Shown: positions 8,736 to 19,554, counted from the first letter of the stretch. The stretch: 63,687 nucleotides of DNA from Lachnospiraceae bacterium (GCA_015057405.1 SVEK01000015.1:1-63687), one strand, 5' to 3'. Program-made: numbers and translations. Notes: generated by a model from the sequence alone, not told the origin.

Positions 8736-9842
8736 ATGAGTAATATTAAAGTTGTAAAAGAGCCTTTGATAAGATTTACAAAAAGAACAGATATTTCAAG
8801 GACGAAAACTATATTAATCAGAGCAGCTGCTGTTGTTTTATCACTTATTGTAGCGGCAATAGTAATAGTGTGTGTTACGGGACTTAATCCGCTGGAAGTG
8901 TATGTATCAATGTTTGAAGGGGCATTTAGTTCAACCAGAAGAATTTGGATTACATTCAGAGATACGATGGTTTTATTGTGTATTGCCATAGCGCTTGCTC
9001 CTGCATTTAAAATGAAGTTTTGGAATATCGGTGCAGAAGGCCAGATGCTTGTGGGTGGAATTGTCACTGCAGGAATCATGATATATTTTGGAAATTCGCT
9101 TCCGATGCCGGTTCTCATGCCTCTTATGCTTATATCAAGTCTTGTTGTCGGCGCTTTGTGGGGACTTTTGCCGGCGGTGTTTAAGGCATATTGGAATACC
9201 AATGAGACATTATTTACCTTGATGATGAACTATGTTGCGATACAGTTGACGTCATTTTTTGTTGCCCAGTGGGAAAATCCGTTTGGATCCAATACCGTAG
9301 GTATTATTAATGCTAATACTCAGGGCGGGTGGTTCCCGGCAATATTTGGTCAGACATATGTTCTTAATGTGATAATTGTTGTTCTTATTATGATAGGAAT
9401 GTATATATATCTTGGAAACACCAAGCAGGGATATGAAGTTGCTGTAGTAGGAGAATCTGAGAATACAGCACGATATGCCGGTATTAATGTAAAATGGGTT
9501 GTTATAAGAACAATGCTTATATCAGGTGCGTTATGCGGACTGGCAGGATTCATCGGAGTTGCCGGAGTTGATCATACAATCTCAACCGGTACTGCAGGTG
9601 GAAGAGGTTTTACCGCAATAATTGTTGCCTGGATGTCTAAATTTAATACATATACAATGTTTATTGTGTCATTCTTCCTTGTATTTCTGGATCAGGGAGC
9701 TAAGGAAATTGCATCAAGTTTTAATCTGAATGAATATGCTTCTGAGGTTGTTACAGGAATTATTCTGTTTTTCCTGCTTGGATGTGAATTCTTTATTAAT
9801 TACAAGGTAATTCTCAGAAATAAGAGTAAGGAGGAAGCATAA
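8736..9842 (+). CDS. ABC transporter permease, nucleoside type (NupP-like)
   Basis: 368 residues when started at ATG 8736, which sits 12 nt after GGAGG (8719-8723); a longer frame from 8718 would put the start inside that ribosome site. The protein has a short cytoplasmic N-terminus, then about eight to ten hydrophobic helices, and the family's conserved cytoplasmic loop before the C-terminal helices (YEVAVVGESENTARYAGIN). This is the BPD_transp_2 permease family used for branched-chain amino acids, ribose and nucleosides; partner genes point to nucleosides. It follows the ATPase gene by 4 nt and overlaps the next permease by one base, so the three are one operon. Confidence 0.9.
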   Translation: MSNIKVVKEPLIRFTKRTDISRTKTILIRAAAVVLSLIVAAIVIVCVTGLNPLEVYVSMFEGAFSSTRRIWITFRDTMVLLCIAIALAPAFKMKFWNIGAEGQMLVGGIVTAGIMIYFGNSLPMPVLMPLMLISSLVVGALWGLLPAVFKAYWNTNETLFTLMMNYVAIQLTSFFVAQWENPFGSNTVGIINANTQGGWFPAIFGQTYVLNVIIVVLIMIGMYIYLGNTKQGYEVAVVGESENTARYAGINVKWVVIRTMLISGALCGLAGFIGVAGVDHTISTGTAGGRGFTAIIVAWMSKFNTYTMFIVSFFLVFLDQGAKEIASSFNLNEYASEVVTGIILFFLLGCEFFINYKVILRNKSKEEA

Positions 9843-10795
9843 TGGAACAGATATTAACTTTACTTCAGTCAGCAGTTGTTTTTGGTACGGTTATAATGTT
9901 TGGATGTGTCGGAGAGACAATATCTGAAAAGGGAGGAAATCTGAATCTTGGAGTTCCGGGAATTATGTATCTTGGAGGAATTGCTTCCCTTGCCGGAGCT
10001 TACGGATATGAAAACGGTGTCAGCAATCCTAACGGAATTGTTGCACTCATAATTGCTTTTATATGCGCATTTGCTGCATCGGTACTGGGAGGACTTATTT
10101 ACAGTTTTCTTACCATTACCTTAAGAGCTAACCAAAATGTAACAGGTCTTACACTTACTATATTTGGTTCCGGTGTGGCAAACTTCTTTGGTGGGTCGCT
10201 TAATAAGATGGCGGGTGGTGTCGGTCAGATATCAGTACCGGTTACAAGCGGCATGTACAGAACCGGAATACCGGGGATATCAGGCATTGGATTTATGGTT
10301 TATGTGTCAATTGCTGTTGCTATTGCGGCTCATATATTTTTGTCAAGAACCCGTAAAGGTCTTAATCTTAGGGCAGTTGGAGAAAATCCGGCTACAGCTG
10401 ATGCAGCGGGTATTAATATTACAAGATATAAGTATTTTGCAACTTGTATCGGTGCCGGAATATCAGGAATGGGTGGTCTGTATTACGTTATGGATTATAT
10501 CAAGGGAACATGGGCCAATGACGGAAGTATAGAAAATCTTGGATGGCTTGCTGTTGCTCTTGTAATATTTACGATGTGGAAACCTGTCAACGCAATCTGG
10601 GGAGCTTATGTATTTGGTGTGTTATACTGGTTGTATTACTATGTGCCGGGACTTGGAAGAAGTTCTCAGGAATTATTTAAAATGATACCGTATGTTGTTA
10701 CAATTATCGTTTTGGTTGTTGTAAGTCTTCGTAAGAAGAAGGAGAATCAGGCACCACAGAGTCTGGGACTTCCGTATTTTAGAGAACAAAGATAA
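9842..10795 (+). CDS. ABC transporter permease, nucleoside type (NupQ-like)
   Basis: 317 residues, start ATG 9842 overlapping the previous stop by one base (TAATG), preceded by GGAGGAAGC. It is strongly hydrophobic with about eight helices. It contains GETISEKGGNLNLGVPGIM near the N-terminus, the hallmark of the second permease of BMP-type nucleoside systems, and LRAVGENPATADAAGIN, the cytoplasmic loop motif of BPD_transp_2 permeases. It forms the heterodimeric channel with the preceding permease. A basic C-terminal tail (LRKKKENQ) faces the cytoplasm. Confidence 0.9.
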   Translation: MEQILTLLQSAVVFGTVIMFGCVGETISEKGGNLNLGVPGIMYLGGIASLAGAYGYENGVSNPNGIVALIIAFICAFAASVLGGLIYSFLTITLRANQNVTGLTLTIFGSGVANFFGGSLNKMAGGVGQISVPVTSGMYRTGIPGISGIGFMVYVSIAVAIAAHIFLSRTRKGLNLRAVGENPATADAAGINITRYKYFATCIGAGISGMGGLYYVMDYIKGTWANDGSIENLGWLAVALVIFTMWKPVNAIWGAYVFGVLYWLYYYVPGLGRSSQELFKMIPYVVTIIVLVVVSLRKKKENQAPQSLGLPYFREQR

Positions 10796-10848
10796 GAATA
10801 AAAGATGATTAATTCGGCAAGTTGCGTGAAAGAAGAGGGGGTATTATT

Positions 10849-11418
10849 TTGAAGTTACTGGAAGAAAGAATTGTAAAAGACGGTGTTGTAAAGGATGGCA
10901 ATGTACTTAAAGTAGATTCATTCCTTAATCATCAGATGGATATTGAACTTTTTAATGAAATGGGTAAAGAATGGAAACGGTTATACGCTGAAGATAAGAT
11001 AACCAAGATTCTTACGATAGAAGCATCCGGAATAGGAATGGCAGTTATTGCCGCTCAGTACTTTGATGTGCCGGTAGTATTTGCTAAAAAAACCCAGACT
11101 CTTAATCTTGACGGTGAACTATATTCTACAAAAGTAGAATCATTTACCCACGGAAGAGTCTATGATGTTGTTGTTTCTAAAAAATTTATTCATAAAGAGG
11201 ACAACGTACTCATCATAGATGATTTTCTTGCTAACGGTAATGCTCTTATCGGACTGATTGATATCGTAGAGCAGGCCGGTGCCAAGGTTGCCGGAATAGG
11301 TATTGGCATTGAGAAAAAGTATCAGGGTGGCGGAGATATGATAAGGAATAAGGGATACAGAGTAGAATCTCTCGCAATGATAGAAAAGATGGGACATGAT
11401 GGAATCGTATTTTGTTAA
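10849..11418 (+). CDS. xpt: Xanthine phosphoribosyltransferase
   Basis: 189 residues from a TTG at 10849 ([10 protein letters not shown] opening as in Xpt proteins), about 7 nt after AGAGGGGG; a longer frame starting at 10822 would place that purine run inside the gene. The PRPP-binding signature [10 protein letters not shown] lies near residues 125-135, and the flexible catalytic loop region precedes it. The enzyme converts xanthine and PRPP to XMP in the cytoplasm. Its position 53 nt after a nucleoside-type ABC transporter indicates coupled purine import and salvage. In many Firmicutes xpt is controlled by a guanine riboswitch; none is visible here, so it is probably expressed with the transporter. 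Confidence 0.93.
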   Translation: MKLLEERIVKDGVVKDGNVLKVDSFLNHQMDIELFNEMGKEWKRLYAEDKITKILTIEASGIGMAVIAAQYFDVPVVFAKKTQTLNLDGELYSTKVESFTHGRVYDVVVSKKFIHKEDNVLIIDDFLANGNALIGLIDIVEQAGAKVAGIGIGIEKKYQGGGDMIRNKGYRVESLAMIEKMGHDGIVFC

Positions 11419-11494
11419 TATACACGTCAGATTATACACGGCGGAAGTATGATGTGCAAAAACGTGTCAGGATATAAAAAGAGGAGAATTGGAT

Positions 11495-14400
11495 ATGGCG
11501 CTTCATATTGTTACCGGCGGAGCCGGAGCCGGAAAAACTTATTATATGTACGAAAAAATATTGAGGCAGTCCGTTGAAGAAAATCACAGAGACTATCTGA
11601 TAATTGTTCCGGAACAGTTTACTATGCAAACACAAAAGGATATAGTTATGATGAGTAAAGCTAAGGGTATCATGAATATTGATGTCCTTAGCTTTATGCG
11701 TCTTGCGTATAGAGTATTAGAAAAAACTCCTGCTCTGTCAAAGCCTGTGCTTGAAGATGAAGGAAAGGGAATGATTATCAGACGTATTCTTAAGGAGCAT
11801 CAGGAAGAATGGACTACATTTGGAGGTAATATTAAACGTCCCGGCTTTGTTGAAGAGATTAAGTCGATTATAACAGAATTCCTTCAGTACAGAGTGGATG
11901 ACAGAATGCTTGATAATTTAGGAGAAAATATTTCTGAACGTCCTATGTTATCTCATAAGCTTAACGATCTGCAGCTCGTGTACAAATATTATAAGGAATA
12001 TATGGAAGAACGATATATATCTGCTGAGGAATTGTTGGAGCTTCTTGTAAAATATTCCGAAGAGTCGGAATTACTTAGGGACAGTATTGTCTGTATTGAC
12101 GGGTTTACGGGACTTACTCCGGTACAGTATGTTTTTTTAGGCAAACTCCTCAATGTGTGTAAAGAAGTGTATATTACGGTAACAATAGAAGATGATATTC
12201 CGTTAGTTGGCAAATCAGAACCTTTTGAGTTGTTTCACATGAGTAAGAGCTATATTGATAAGATATGCAGGGCTGCTGACGATAATGGCGTCGAAATTGT
12301 TATAGAACGCATAAGTGAAACGAATAATACCACTGATAATTTGCCTGATACCCAAAGCGAAACGGGAGAAGAAATATCAGGTGCGAATAAAAAAAGGTTT
12401 GTTCCGCATCGTTTTATTAATAATCCTGTATTGGCGAAACTTCAGAAAAATATATTCAGAGTTGCCACAAAATACGATACGTGTGAAATCAGCGGAAATG
12501 CTGCCGCTGACTGTTCTTGTGCTGAAAATCCTGACGATTATCCGATTAGTGTTTATGAAGCTTCGAATCCTTATGAGGAAGCAGAATATATTGCATGGCA
12601 GATAAGGAATCTCGTGAAGGATAAAGGCCTCAGGTATAGGGACATAGCAGTTGTTTCAGGGGATGTATCCCTTTATGGGCAGTTGCTTGAACAGGAATTT
12701 GAAAGGGCAGATATTCCTGCATTTATAGACAATACAAAAAGTGTTATATCTAATTCTTTTGTGGATATGATTCGCAGCCTTCTTAAATTGGCAGAGGGAA
12801 GGTTTTTATACGAAGATGTAATACATTTCCTTAGAAACGGACTTGTAAGAGATTATCTTAATTTCGGTAGTGAAGATACGGATATACTTGAGAATTTTCT
12901 TATTGCAAGAGGAATAAGGGGCAAAAAAAACTGGAATAAGGTTTGGAATAGTGCAAAGCATGATGAGGATGTGATGCTTGCAATTAATGAATACAGAGAA
13001 CGGGTGACAGCAGTGCTTATGCCGTATGTATGCAAGATGGAAGAATGTTCTTGTATAGAGGATTATTGCCGCGTTCTTTATGAGTTTTTGGTTGAATATG
13101 AATTTAGCAGTATACTTGAAGCCAAGGCATCGGGGTATGATGCTTGTGGTATGCCGATAGAAAAAAAGGAATATGAGCAGATATACCGAATTGTGATTAA
13201 CCTTTTAGATCAGACGGCAACGCTGATGGGGGATGAAGTTACAAGTGTAAATGATTTTTCTGCCTTGCTTACGGTGGGATTCATGGAAGGAACCGTGGGA
13301 GTAATACCACCGGGAATAGACTGTGTCATTGTGGGAGATACAGAAAGAACAAGGCTTAAAGACATAAAGGTTCTTTTCTTTGCGGGAGTTAATGACGGTA
13401 TAGTCCCTAAGGCGGTAAAACAGGGTGGTTTTCTTACGGATATGGAAAGAGATTATCTCCAGTCAAAAGGAGCAGAGCTTGCTCCTACCTTGCGTGAGAG
13501 GGTGTTTAATGAGAGGTTTTATCTTTATCTTACGGTAACGAAACCAATGGATTTTCTGTATCTTTCATACAGCAGAAAGCAATGTGGCGGAGAGGAGCTT
13601 GAGCCATCGTCATTTATTGCACAGATTAGTGATGCAGTTGGTAAATTGCCTGTGACAAGAGAATTTAAGAAATGTTGTGAACAAGGTTTTCTTTCTAATG
13701 ACGAAGGGAAAGACTGGTGGATAAGCGGACTGAGAAAAGCAGTAAGTTCAAGTGATGAATTTTATCGTGATAATTATGGTGATGTTGAAGGAATGGTTGA
13801 CAAAAAATGGCTTGAACTTCACCGTCACTGGATGGGTACGGAAGAAGGAAAAGAGATATTTGACAGTGCATTTTATGTTGGCGGAAAAAGCAGCATAAGT
13901 AGAAAAATTGCGTCGTTGTTATACGGGGATGTATTGGTGGGAAGCGTGAGCAGATTTGAGCAGTTTGCAAAATGCCGTTTTGCCCATTTCTTAAAATATG
14001 GTCTTCATCTTAACAACAGGCCGGAGTATATAATTGATGTCCCGGATATAGGAATACTCTTTCACGGAGTGGTAGAAGGCTTCTCTAAACGTCTGTCCGA
14101 CAATAATAAAAGGTGGCAGGATACGGATGATATACTTATCAGAGAATGGACAAGAGAAATAACAGATGCAATTTGTACGGAATACGGCAATAGTATAATG
14201 CAGGATAATGCCCGTAACGAGTACATGAAAGAGCGAATATTCCGTATATCGGAAAGAACTATAAAAACTCTTGCGAAACATATGAAATCCGGTGCATTTG
14301 AGGCATCAGGATATGAGTTGAGTTTTTTAAGGCTTGGGACATCTGACATGATTAACATGAGACTTGATGATGGTCATGTTATGCATCTTACCGGACGTAT

Positions 14401-15094
14401 AGACAGGCTTGATGTATGTGAACAAGGCGATAATGTTTATATTAAAATAATTGATTACAAAACCGGTAACAAATCATACAGCTTAAAGGATGTATACTAC
14501 GGACTTGATATGCAGCTGGTAGTATATATTCAGACGGCTAAAGAGGTTATGGGAAGTAAATACAAAGAAAAAGTCGTAATACCTGCAGGAGCGTTTTATT
14601 TTCATATAGATGATCCGGAGGTTGAGATTGGTGAAAATGATGATATAGATAAAAAAATATACAAAGAATATCAGATGAACGGATTGCTAAGCAATACACT
14701 TCCTATACCTTATCTCATTGACATGGGACTTGGCAATGAAACAGAGGGTCTTATTCCGGGAGCGACATCGGATATTATTAAGGTTGCGGTGGCCAGGTCG
14801 GGTTCATACGATAACAGAACAACATCTGCAATTAGCGACAAACAGTTTGATTATCTTGGCGCTTATGTGCAGGAAAAAATGAGACAGTTTGGCAATGAAA
14901 TATACGAAGGACATACAGATATCAACCCATATCGTTTTGGGAAAGAGTGTGGTTGCGATTATTGCGAATATTCTTCTGTATGTGGGTTTGACGTAAGACT
15001 TGAGGGAGATTGTTACAATAAGCTTAACAAGGTTAAAGAAGCTGAGATATGGGAGGAGATGAAACAGGCATATGAGCGCAAAAATGAAGAATAA
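11495..15094 (+). CDS. addB: ATP-dependent helicase/nuclease subunit B
   Basis: 1199 residues from ATG 11495, 8 nt after GAGGAG; a TTG two codons upstream is less likely. Walker A GGAGAGKT is at residues 8-15. The C-terminal RecB-family nuclease has IIDYKTGNKS (Asp and Lys of the active site). The iron-sulfur staple of AddB is present: Cys827 (FAKCRFAHF) plus the C-terminal cluster C1154-x2-C1157-x5-C1163. AddB pairs with AddA to resect double-strand breaks and load RecA, the clostridial counterpart of RecBCD. Length is normal for the family. The gene overlaps addA by 23 nt, so the two are translationally coupled. Confidence 0.95.
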   Translation: MALHIVTGGAGAGKTYYMYEKILRQSVEENHRDYLIIVPEQFTMQTQKDIVMMSKAKGIMNIDVLSFMRLAYRVLEKTPALSKPVLEDEGKGMIIRRILKEHQEEWTTFGGNIKRPGFVEEIKSIITEFLQYRVDDRMLDNLGENISERPMLSHKLNDLQLVYKYYKEYMEERYISAEELLELLVKYSEESELLRDSIVCIDGFTGLTPVQYVFLGKLLNVCKEVYITVTIEDDIPLVGKSEPFELFHMSKSYIDKICRAADDNGVEIVIERISETNNTTDNLPDTQSETGEEISGANKKRFVPHRFINNPVLAKLQKNIFRVATKYDTCEISGNAAADCSCAENPDDYPISVYEASNPYEEAEYIAWQIRNLVKDKGLRYRDIAVVSGDVSLYGQLLEQEFERADIPAFIDNTKSVISNSFVDMIRSLLKLAEGRFLYEDVIHFLRNGLVRDYLNFGSEDTDILENFLIARGIRGKKNWNKVWNSAKHDEDVMLAINEYRERVTAVLMPYVCKMEECSCIEDYCRVLYEFLVEYEFSSILEAKASGYDACGMPIEKKEYEQIYRIVINLLDQTATLMGDEVTSVNDFSALLTVGFMEGTVGVIPPGIDCVIVGDTERTRLKDIKVLFFAGVNDGIVPKAVKQGGFLTDMERDYLQSKGAELAPTLRERVFNERFYLYLTVTKPMDFLYLSYSRKQCGGEELEPSSFIAQISDAVGKLPVTREFKKCCEQGFLSNDEGKDWWISGLRKAVSSSDEFYRDNYGDVEGMVDKKWLELHRHWMGTEEGKEIFDSAFYVGGKSSISRKIASLLYGDVLVGSVSRFEQFAKCRFAHFLKYGLHLNNRPEYIIDVPDIGILFHGVVEGFSKRLSDNNKRWQDTDDILIREWTREITDAICTEYGNSIMQDNARNEYMKERIFRISERTIKTLAKHMKSGAFEASGYELSFLRLGTSDMINMRLDDGHVMHLTGRIDRLDVCEQGDNVYIKIIDYKTGNKSYSLKDVYYGLDMQLVVYIQTAKEVMGSKYKEKVVIPAGAFYFHIDDPEVEIGENDDIDKKIYKEYQMNGLLSNTLPIPYLIDMGLGNETEGLIPGATSDIIKVAVARSGSYDNRTTSAISDKQFDYLGAYVQEKMRQFGNEIYEGHTDINPYRFGKECGCDYCEYSSVCGFDVRLEGDCYNKLNKVKEAEIWEEMKQAYERKNEE

Positions 15095-18000
15095 GCCCAA
15101 GTTTACTCCGGGGCAGTTGGCAGCAATAAATCTTCGAGGCAGTAATATACTTGTATCAGCTTCTGCCGGAGCAGGTAAGACGGCTGTTCTTACGGAGAGA
15201 ATTGTTGAAATTGTATTAAACAGAAAAAAACCTGTTGATATTGACAGGATTGTGGTGGTTACATTTACCAGGGCAGCCGCTGCAGAGATGCGAACCAGAA
15301 TAGGTCAAAAACTTTCGGATAAACTGTCCGAGGTATCCTATGAAGACCTGCAATTAAGACAGCATATTGAGAAGCAGCTTGCTTTGTTGTCCCATGCGCG
15401 AATTACTACCATAGACAGTTTTTGTCTTGGGATTGTAAGGAACTTTTTCTATACGATTAATCTTGACCCGGCATTTAGAATCGGGGATACACAAGAGATG
15501 GAACTTCTTATGAAAGAGGTTCTTGATAATCTTTTGGAAGAAGAATATGTACGTGGTGACGCAGAGTTTATTAATATGATGGAGACCTTTGCCCCGGGTA
15601 AAAGTGATAAACCGGCAGCAGAACTTATTCAAAAATTATTTGAAATATCAAGAAGCCACTCATGGCCTGAGGAGTGGCTTGATGAGTGTATAAAAATGTA
15701 TGATATAAGTTCTGCGGATGAACTTATGAATTCTGACTGGTATTATAAATCCGGCTTAGCCGATCATATTTCTATTATGATTAATCAGGCAGTGCATAAT
15801 CTGGGCAAGGCGTGTGATATCTTAAAATGTGCCATGAGGATTCCCGGTGGAAGTGATAAAACCTATAATGCCATTTTGACTATTCTTGAATTTGTTAGTG
15901 ATGAAAAAAATAATATAGAAAAAATGTGTGGTATCGAAGATTATTCAAAAATCGGTGAGCTGATAGAATCAATTCAATTTGATAAATTTCCGGGGAAAAG
16001 TGTTAGTGATGAATTCCTGCAAAAAAAAGTTGAAGCAAAAGCTCTTAGAGATGCAGCAAAAGATATTATTGTTGGTTTGAAAAAGGAATATTTTCACCAA
16101 AGTCCCGAAAATATGGTAGAAGATATAAAAGCTTGCGGACCGGCAGTTAAAGAACTTGTAAGAGTGGCTAAAAAATTCGGAGCTATGTTTGCCGCTAAAA
16201 AAGAAGAAGTAAATGTAGTTGATTTTAACGATATTGAACATTTTGCTCTTAAGATACTTCTTAACAGAAATGAAGAAACCGGAGAAATTGAGTATACATC
16301 TTGCGCAGATGAACTTATGCAATTGTACGAGTATATTCTTATTGATGAATATCAGGACAGCAACGACGTTCAGGAAACTATCCTCACATCTATATCCAGG
16401 GAGAGAATCGGGCAGCCTAATATGTTTATGGTGGGAGATGTGAAGCAAAGCATATATCAGTTCAGGCTGGCAAAACCGGATATATTTGAAGGAAAAATGT
16501 CCTGTTATACCGATTACGTTGAAGCAGAGGGAAAAGAAGGGGAAATATCCGGGAAAAAGATACTTCTTAAGCGAAATTTCAGAAGCAGCAATACCATTCT
16601 TAGAACGGTGAATTTCGTATTTGAGCGAATTATGAATAAAGAGATTGGTAATGTCAATTATGATGATAATCACACATTTGAGATTACTGCCAAAGATAAT
16701 AATCAGGAAAACACAGACGGATTATATGATGCCGACGAACCTGTAGAAGTAATATATGTTTCTTCAAGGGAAGAAATAAGTGATTATAGTAAACGTCAGA
16801 TGGAAGGCCTTGCCATTGCAGAGAGGATACGACGCCTTACAGATAATGGGGTAAAATATTCTGATATTGCTATTCTTCTTCGAAGCATGAGCGGATGGGC
16901 GGAAGAACTTGCGGAGACTCTTGTTGAAAGCGGTATTCCTGCAGTTGCCGAAGAACAAAAGGGATATTTTGCGGCAAGGGAGATTCAGGTTGTGCTGTCT
17001 ATGTTAAAGATAATTGATAACCCGAGGCAGGATATACCTCTTACTGCAGTACTACGGTCTGTTTACGGAAAAATGACTGACGAAGAGTTGGCAATTATAA
17101 GAACTTTCAGTAAAGGTGACATGTACCAGGCTCTTTTGGAGGCTGCTAAAGAAGCGGAACCTGAGCTTATGAGAAAATGTAACGAATTTCTTTACATGTT
17201 AAATTCGTACAGGTTGAAATCTTCGTACGTTTCAGTTCATGATTTGCTAGTGAGTCTGTATAAACAGAACTCTTATTTAGAGCACATGAAAGCTATGCCG
17301 GCAGGAGAACGACGGGAGGGCAATCTAATGATGTTAGCAAAAAAAGCTCTTGAGTATGAAGAAATTGACAATAAGGGGCTGGCATCATTCATCAGATATA
17401 TAGACCGTATGAAAAAGGCTGATATAGATTTTGGTGAAGCATCTGTAGCTGACGGACCGGGTGGCGCAGTTCATATTATGAGTATTCATAAAAGTAAGGG
17501 GCTTGAGTTTCCGGTGGTGTTTGTTGCAGGAATGGGTAAACAAATTAATCTCGCGGATGCTAAAACACGTGTGCCTATTCAGTCGGATATAGGTCCTGCT
17601 CCGGATTATTTTGATTATCGTTCAAGGGTTAAGAGAAAAACTCTTCTTAAAGCAGCTGTTAACCGTAAGATAATTAACGATGCGGTAGGAGAAGAACTCC
17701 GTGTGCTGTACGTTGCACTGACAAGGGCTAAAGAAAAACTCATTATGACAGGATATCTTGATAAGGCAGAGGATGAATTGGAAAAGTATGCAGTCAGAGG
17801 GACTTCATATGCAGAAATGCTGTCAGGGAAAACCTGTTATTATGACTGGGTTTTGCCGTGCTTTACGGATCATCCGATGTGGTATGATGTGTCTTTTAAC
17901 GAAACTCTGTGGGAAATATATGACAAAGAGTATCCAAAGGTGGTTTTTAACCTGTGTTACGCCGATGAGTTGATTGAAAAGGAAGGAATTAGCGCTGCCA

Positions 18001-18803
18001 AAAGAGATGGTCGGAGAAATGAACTTATTATGAACGCCGGCAGAGGAATTATCGATGAAAATACATACAATAACATAACTGATTATAATGAGTATAAATA
18101 TCCTTATCTGAATCAAACAAAATATGCCGTTAAAGTATCGGTATCAGAGATTAAGCATCAGGCTGCCGTTCTTGAAGAAGGGGACGGAATAACCGCATCA
18201 TGGGCATCTACGGAAAAACCGGAATATGTACCTTCATTTATGAGAGAAAAAGAAGAAAGTACGGTTAACGGCGCTGACAGAGGAACGATGTATCATTCTC
18301 TTATGGAACAGATTGATATAGCCGGGATTAACAGTATAGCAGATGTTATCGAACAGATGAAACAGCTTTGCAGTGATGGACTTTTGGATGAGAGAGCCTT
18401 ATCGGATAAGATTATTTCTGTAAAAAAAATATATAAATTCTGTCAAAGTAATGTGGCAAAGCGTATGATAATAGCTGAGCAAAAAGGATGTCTTTCAAAG
18501 GAACAGCCTTTTGTAATGGGAGTTGAATCAGACAGAATCTACCCTGATGGGACTAAAGAAGAAATTATTATTGTTCAGGGAATAATAGATGTATATTTTG
18601 AAGAAGAGGACGGAATAGTTCTTCTTGATTACAAAACAGACAGGTTGACAGAAGGCGAGGAAGAGAAGCTTGTTAAAAGATATAAGGCTCAGATGAAATG
18701 TTATTCGGAAGCTATTGAAAAGGCTACCGGAAAAAATGTTAAAGAGATTATTCTTTACTCATTTTCATTGGGGACTGAGATTAAGGTGGATATAGATGAA
18801 TGA
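15072..18803 (+). CDS. addA: ATP-dependent helicase/nuclease subunit A
   Basis: 1243 residues, ATG 15072 preceded by GGGAGGAG. UvrD-family motifs are complete: Walker A ASAGAGKT (residues 30-37), motif Ia VVVTFTRAAAAEM, motif II IDEYQD (424-429), motif III GDVKQSIYQFR, motif V HKSKGLEFPVVF and motif VI LYVALTRAKEKL (about 880-890). The C-terminal nuclease has VLLDYKTD with Asp1186 and Lys1188. AddA supplies the 3'-5' helicase motor and one of the two nucleases of AddAB. It overlaps addB by 23 nt and the following ylmH-like gene by 8 nt. Nothing is missing or frameshifted. Confidence 0.96.
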   Translation: MSAKMKNKPKFTPGQLAAINLRGSNILVSASAGAGKTAVLTERIVEIVLNRKKPVDIDRIVVVTFTRAAAAEMRTRIGQKLSDKLSEVSYEDLQLRQHIEKQLALLSHARITTIDSFCLGIVRNFFYTINLDPAFRIGDTQEMELLMKEVLDNLLEEEYVRGDAEFINMMETFAPGKSDKPAAELIQKLFEISRSHSWPEEWLDECIKMYDISSADELMNSDWYYKSGLADHISIMINQAVHNLGKACDILKCAMRIPGGSDKTYNAILTILEFVSDEKNNIEKMCGIEDYSKIGELIESIQFDKFPGKSVSDEFLQKKVEAKALRDAAKDIIVGLKKEYFHQSPENMVEDIKACGPAVKELVRVAKKFGAMFAAKKEEVNVVDFNDIEHFALKILLNRNEETGEIEYTSCADELMQLYEYILIDEYQDSNDVQETILTSISRERIGQPNMFMVGDVKQSIYQFRLAKPDIFEGKMSCYTDYVEAEGKEGEISGKKILLKRNFRSSNTILRTVNFVFERIMNKEIGNVNYDDNHTFEITAKDNNQENTDGLYDADEPVEVIYVSSREEISDYSKRQMEGLAIAERIRRLTDNGVKYSDIAILLRSMSGWAEELAETLVESGIPAVAEEQKGYFAAREIQVVLSMLKIIDNPRQDIPLTAVLRSVYGKMTDEELAIIRTFSKGDMYQALLEAAKEAEPELMRKCNEFLYMLNSYRLKSSYVSVHDLLVSLYKQNSYLEHMKAMPAGERREGNLMMLAKKALEYEEIDNKGLASFIRYIDRMKKADIDFGEASVADGPGGAVHIMSIHKSKGLEFPVVFVAGMGKQINLADAKTRVPIQSDIGPAPDYFDYRSRVKRKTLLKAAVNRKIINDAVGEELRVLYVALTRAKEKLIMTGYLDKAEDELEKYAVRGTSYAEMLSGKTCYYDWVLPCFTDHPMWYDVSFNETLWEIYDKEYPKVVFNLCYADELIEKEGISAAKRDGRRNELIMNAGRGIIDENTYNNITDYNEYKYPYLNQTKYAVKVSVSEIKHQAAVLEEGDGITASWASTEKPEYVPSFMREKEESTVNGADRGTMYHSLMEQIDIAGINSIADVIEQMKQLCSDGLLDERALSDKIISVKKIYKFCQSNVAKRMIIAEQKGCLSKEQPFVMGVESDRIYPDGTKEEIIIVQGIIDVYFEEEDGIVLLDYKTDRLTEGEEEKLVKRYKAQMKCYSEAIEKATGKNVKEIILYSFSLGTEIKVDIDE

Positions 18804-19554
18804 AGAGAATTTAATGGCGAACAGATTGTGTGAATTAGCAGTCAGAGCATACAATAATAATTATTATACATACACAGAGTTCCTTGGTCTTATGGAACAA
18901 AGCATACTACACAGACTGGCAAAGTCTGATGAACGTATGCGGGGAATCGGGTACACGGTGTATGGCGGAATAGAGGACGCAGAAAGGGTTGTAGCTGCAT
19001 TTGGCAATAGAGAAGAATTGGGCTATGAACCGGAGTTTTCCATTGCATGTCTCAGAGTTTCTCCTCTGAACGATAAATTTTCTGACAGGCTTACCCATAG
19101 GGATTATCTGGGGGCTCTTATGAATCTTGGAATAAAAAGAGAGCAGGTAGGAGACATATATATATCAGGCAATTGCGGTTACATATATTGTCTTACGGGA
19201 ATGGCGGATTATCTTATCAACAATTTGAATCAGATTAAGCATACTAATGTAAGTTGTGTAATAACGGATGAATCCCCGGATATACAAAAGAATCAAAAGG
19301 AATTAGTTATACAGGTGCCGTCGGAAAGAATAGATGTTATTACTGCAAAAGCGTATAAGTTGTCCAGAGGGACGGTGATGAAACTTATTGCAGGAAAGAA
19401 AGTATTTATTAATGGATGTCTTTGTGAGAGCTCAAGTAAAACAGTGTGCAGTAATGACATAGTATCCGTGAGAGGATACGGCAGATACAGATACACAGGT
19501 GTTGTCGGAACAACCGGGAAAGGTAACTTAAAAGCAACAATTAATGTGTATTAA
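18796..19554 (+). CDS. ylmH: YlmH-family S4-domain RNA-binding protein
   Basis: 252 residues, ATG 18796 overlapping the end of addA; AAGGTGGA lies just upstream inside addA. The central part has the YlmH features LTHRDYLGALMNLGI and VGDIYI (around residues 100-120). The C-terminal third is an S4 domain beginning near residue 185 (AYKLSRGTVMKLI) with the typical KKVFINGCLCESSSK and DIVSVRGYGRYRY strands. YlmH proteins bind ribosomes/tRNA and in Bacillus act in rescue of stalled large subunits and lie near division genes. Here the gene is linked instead to addAB, which is a less usual place for it. Confidence 0.85.
   Translation: MNEENLMANRLCELAVRAYNNNYYTYTEFLGLMEQSILHRLAKSDERMRGIGYTVYGGIEDAERVVAAFGNREELGYEPEFSIACLRVSPLNDKFSDRLTHRDYLGALMNLGIKREQVGDIYISGNCGYIYCLTGMADYLINNLNQIKHTNVSCVITDESPDIQKNQKELVIQVPSERIDVITAKAYKLSRGTVMKLIAGKKVFINGCLCESSSKTVCSNDIVSVRGYGRYRYTGVVGTTGKGNLKATINVY

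Noticed and set aside
15969..16673. Minus-strand 234-residue frame inside addA
   Set aside because: addA motifs are intact in the plus frame across this stretch, so this is a shadow.
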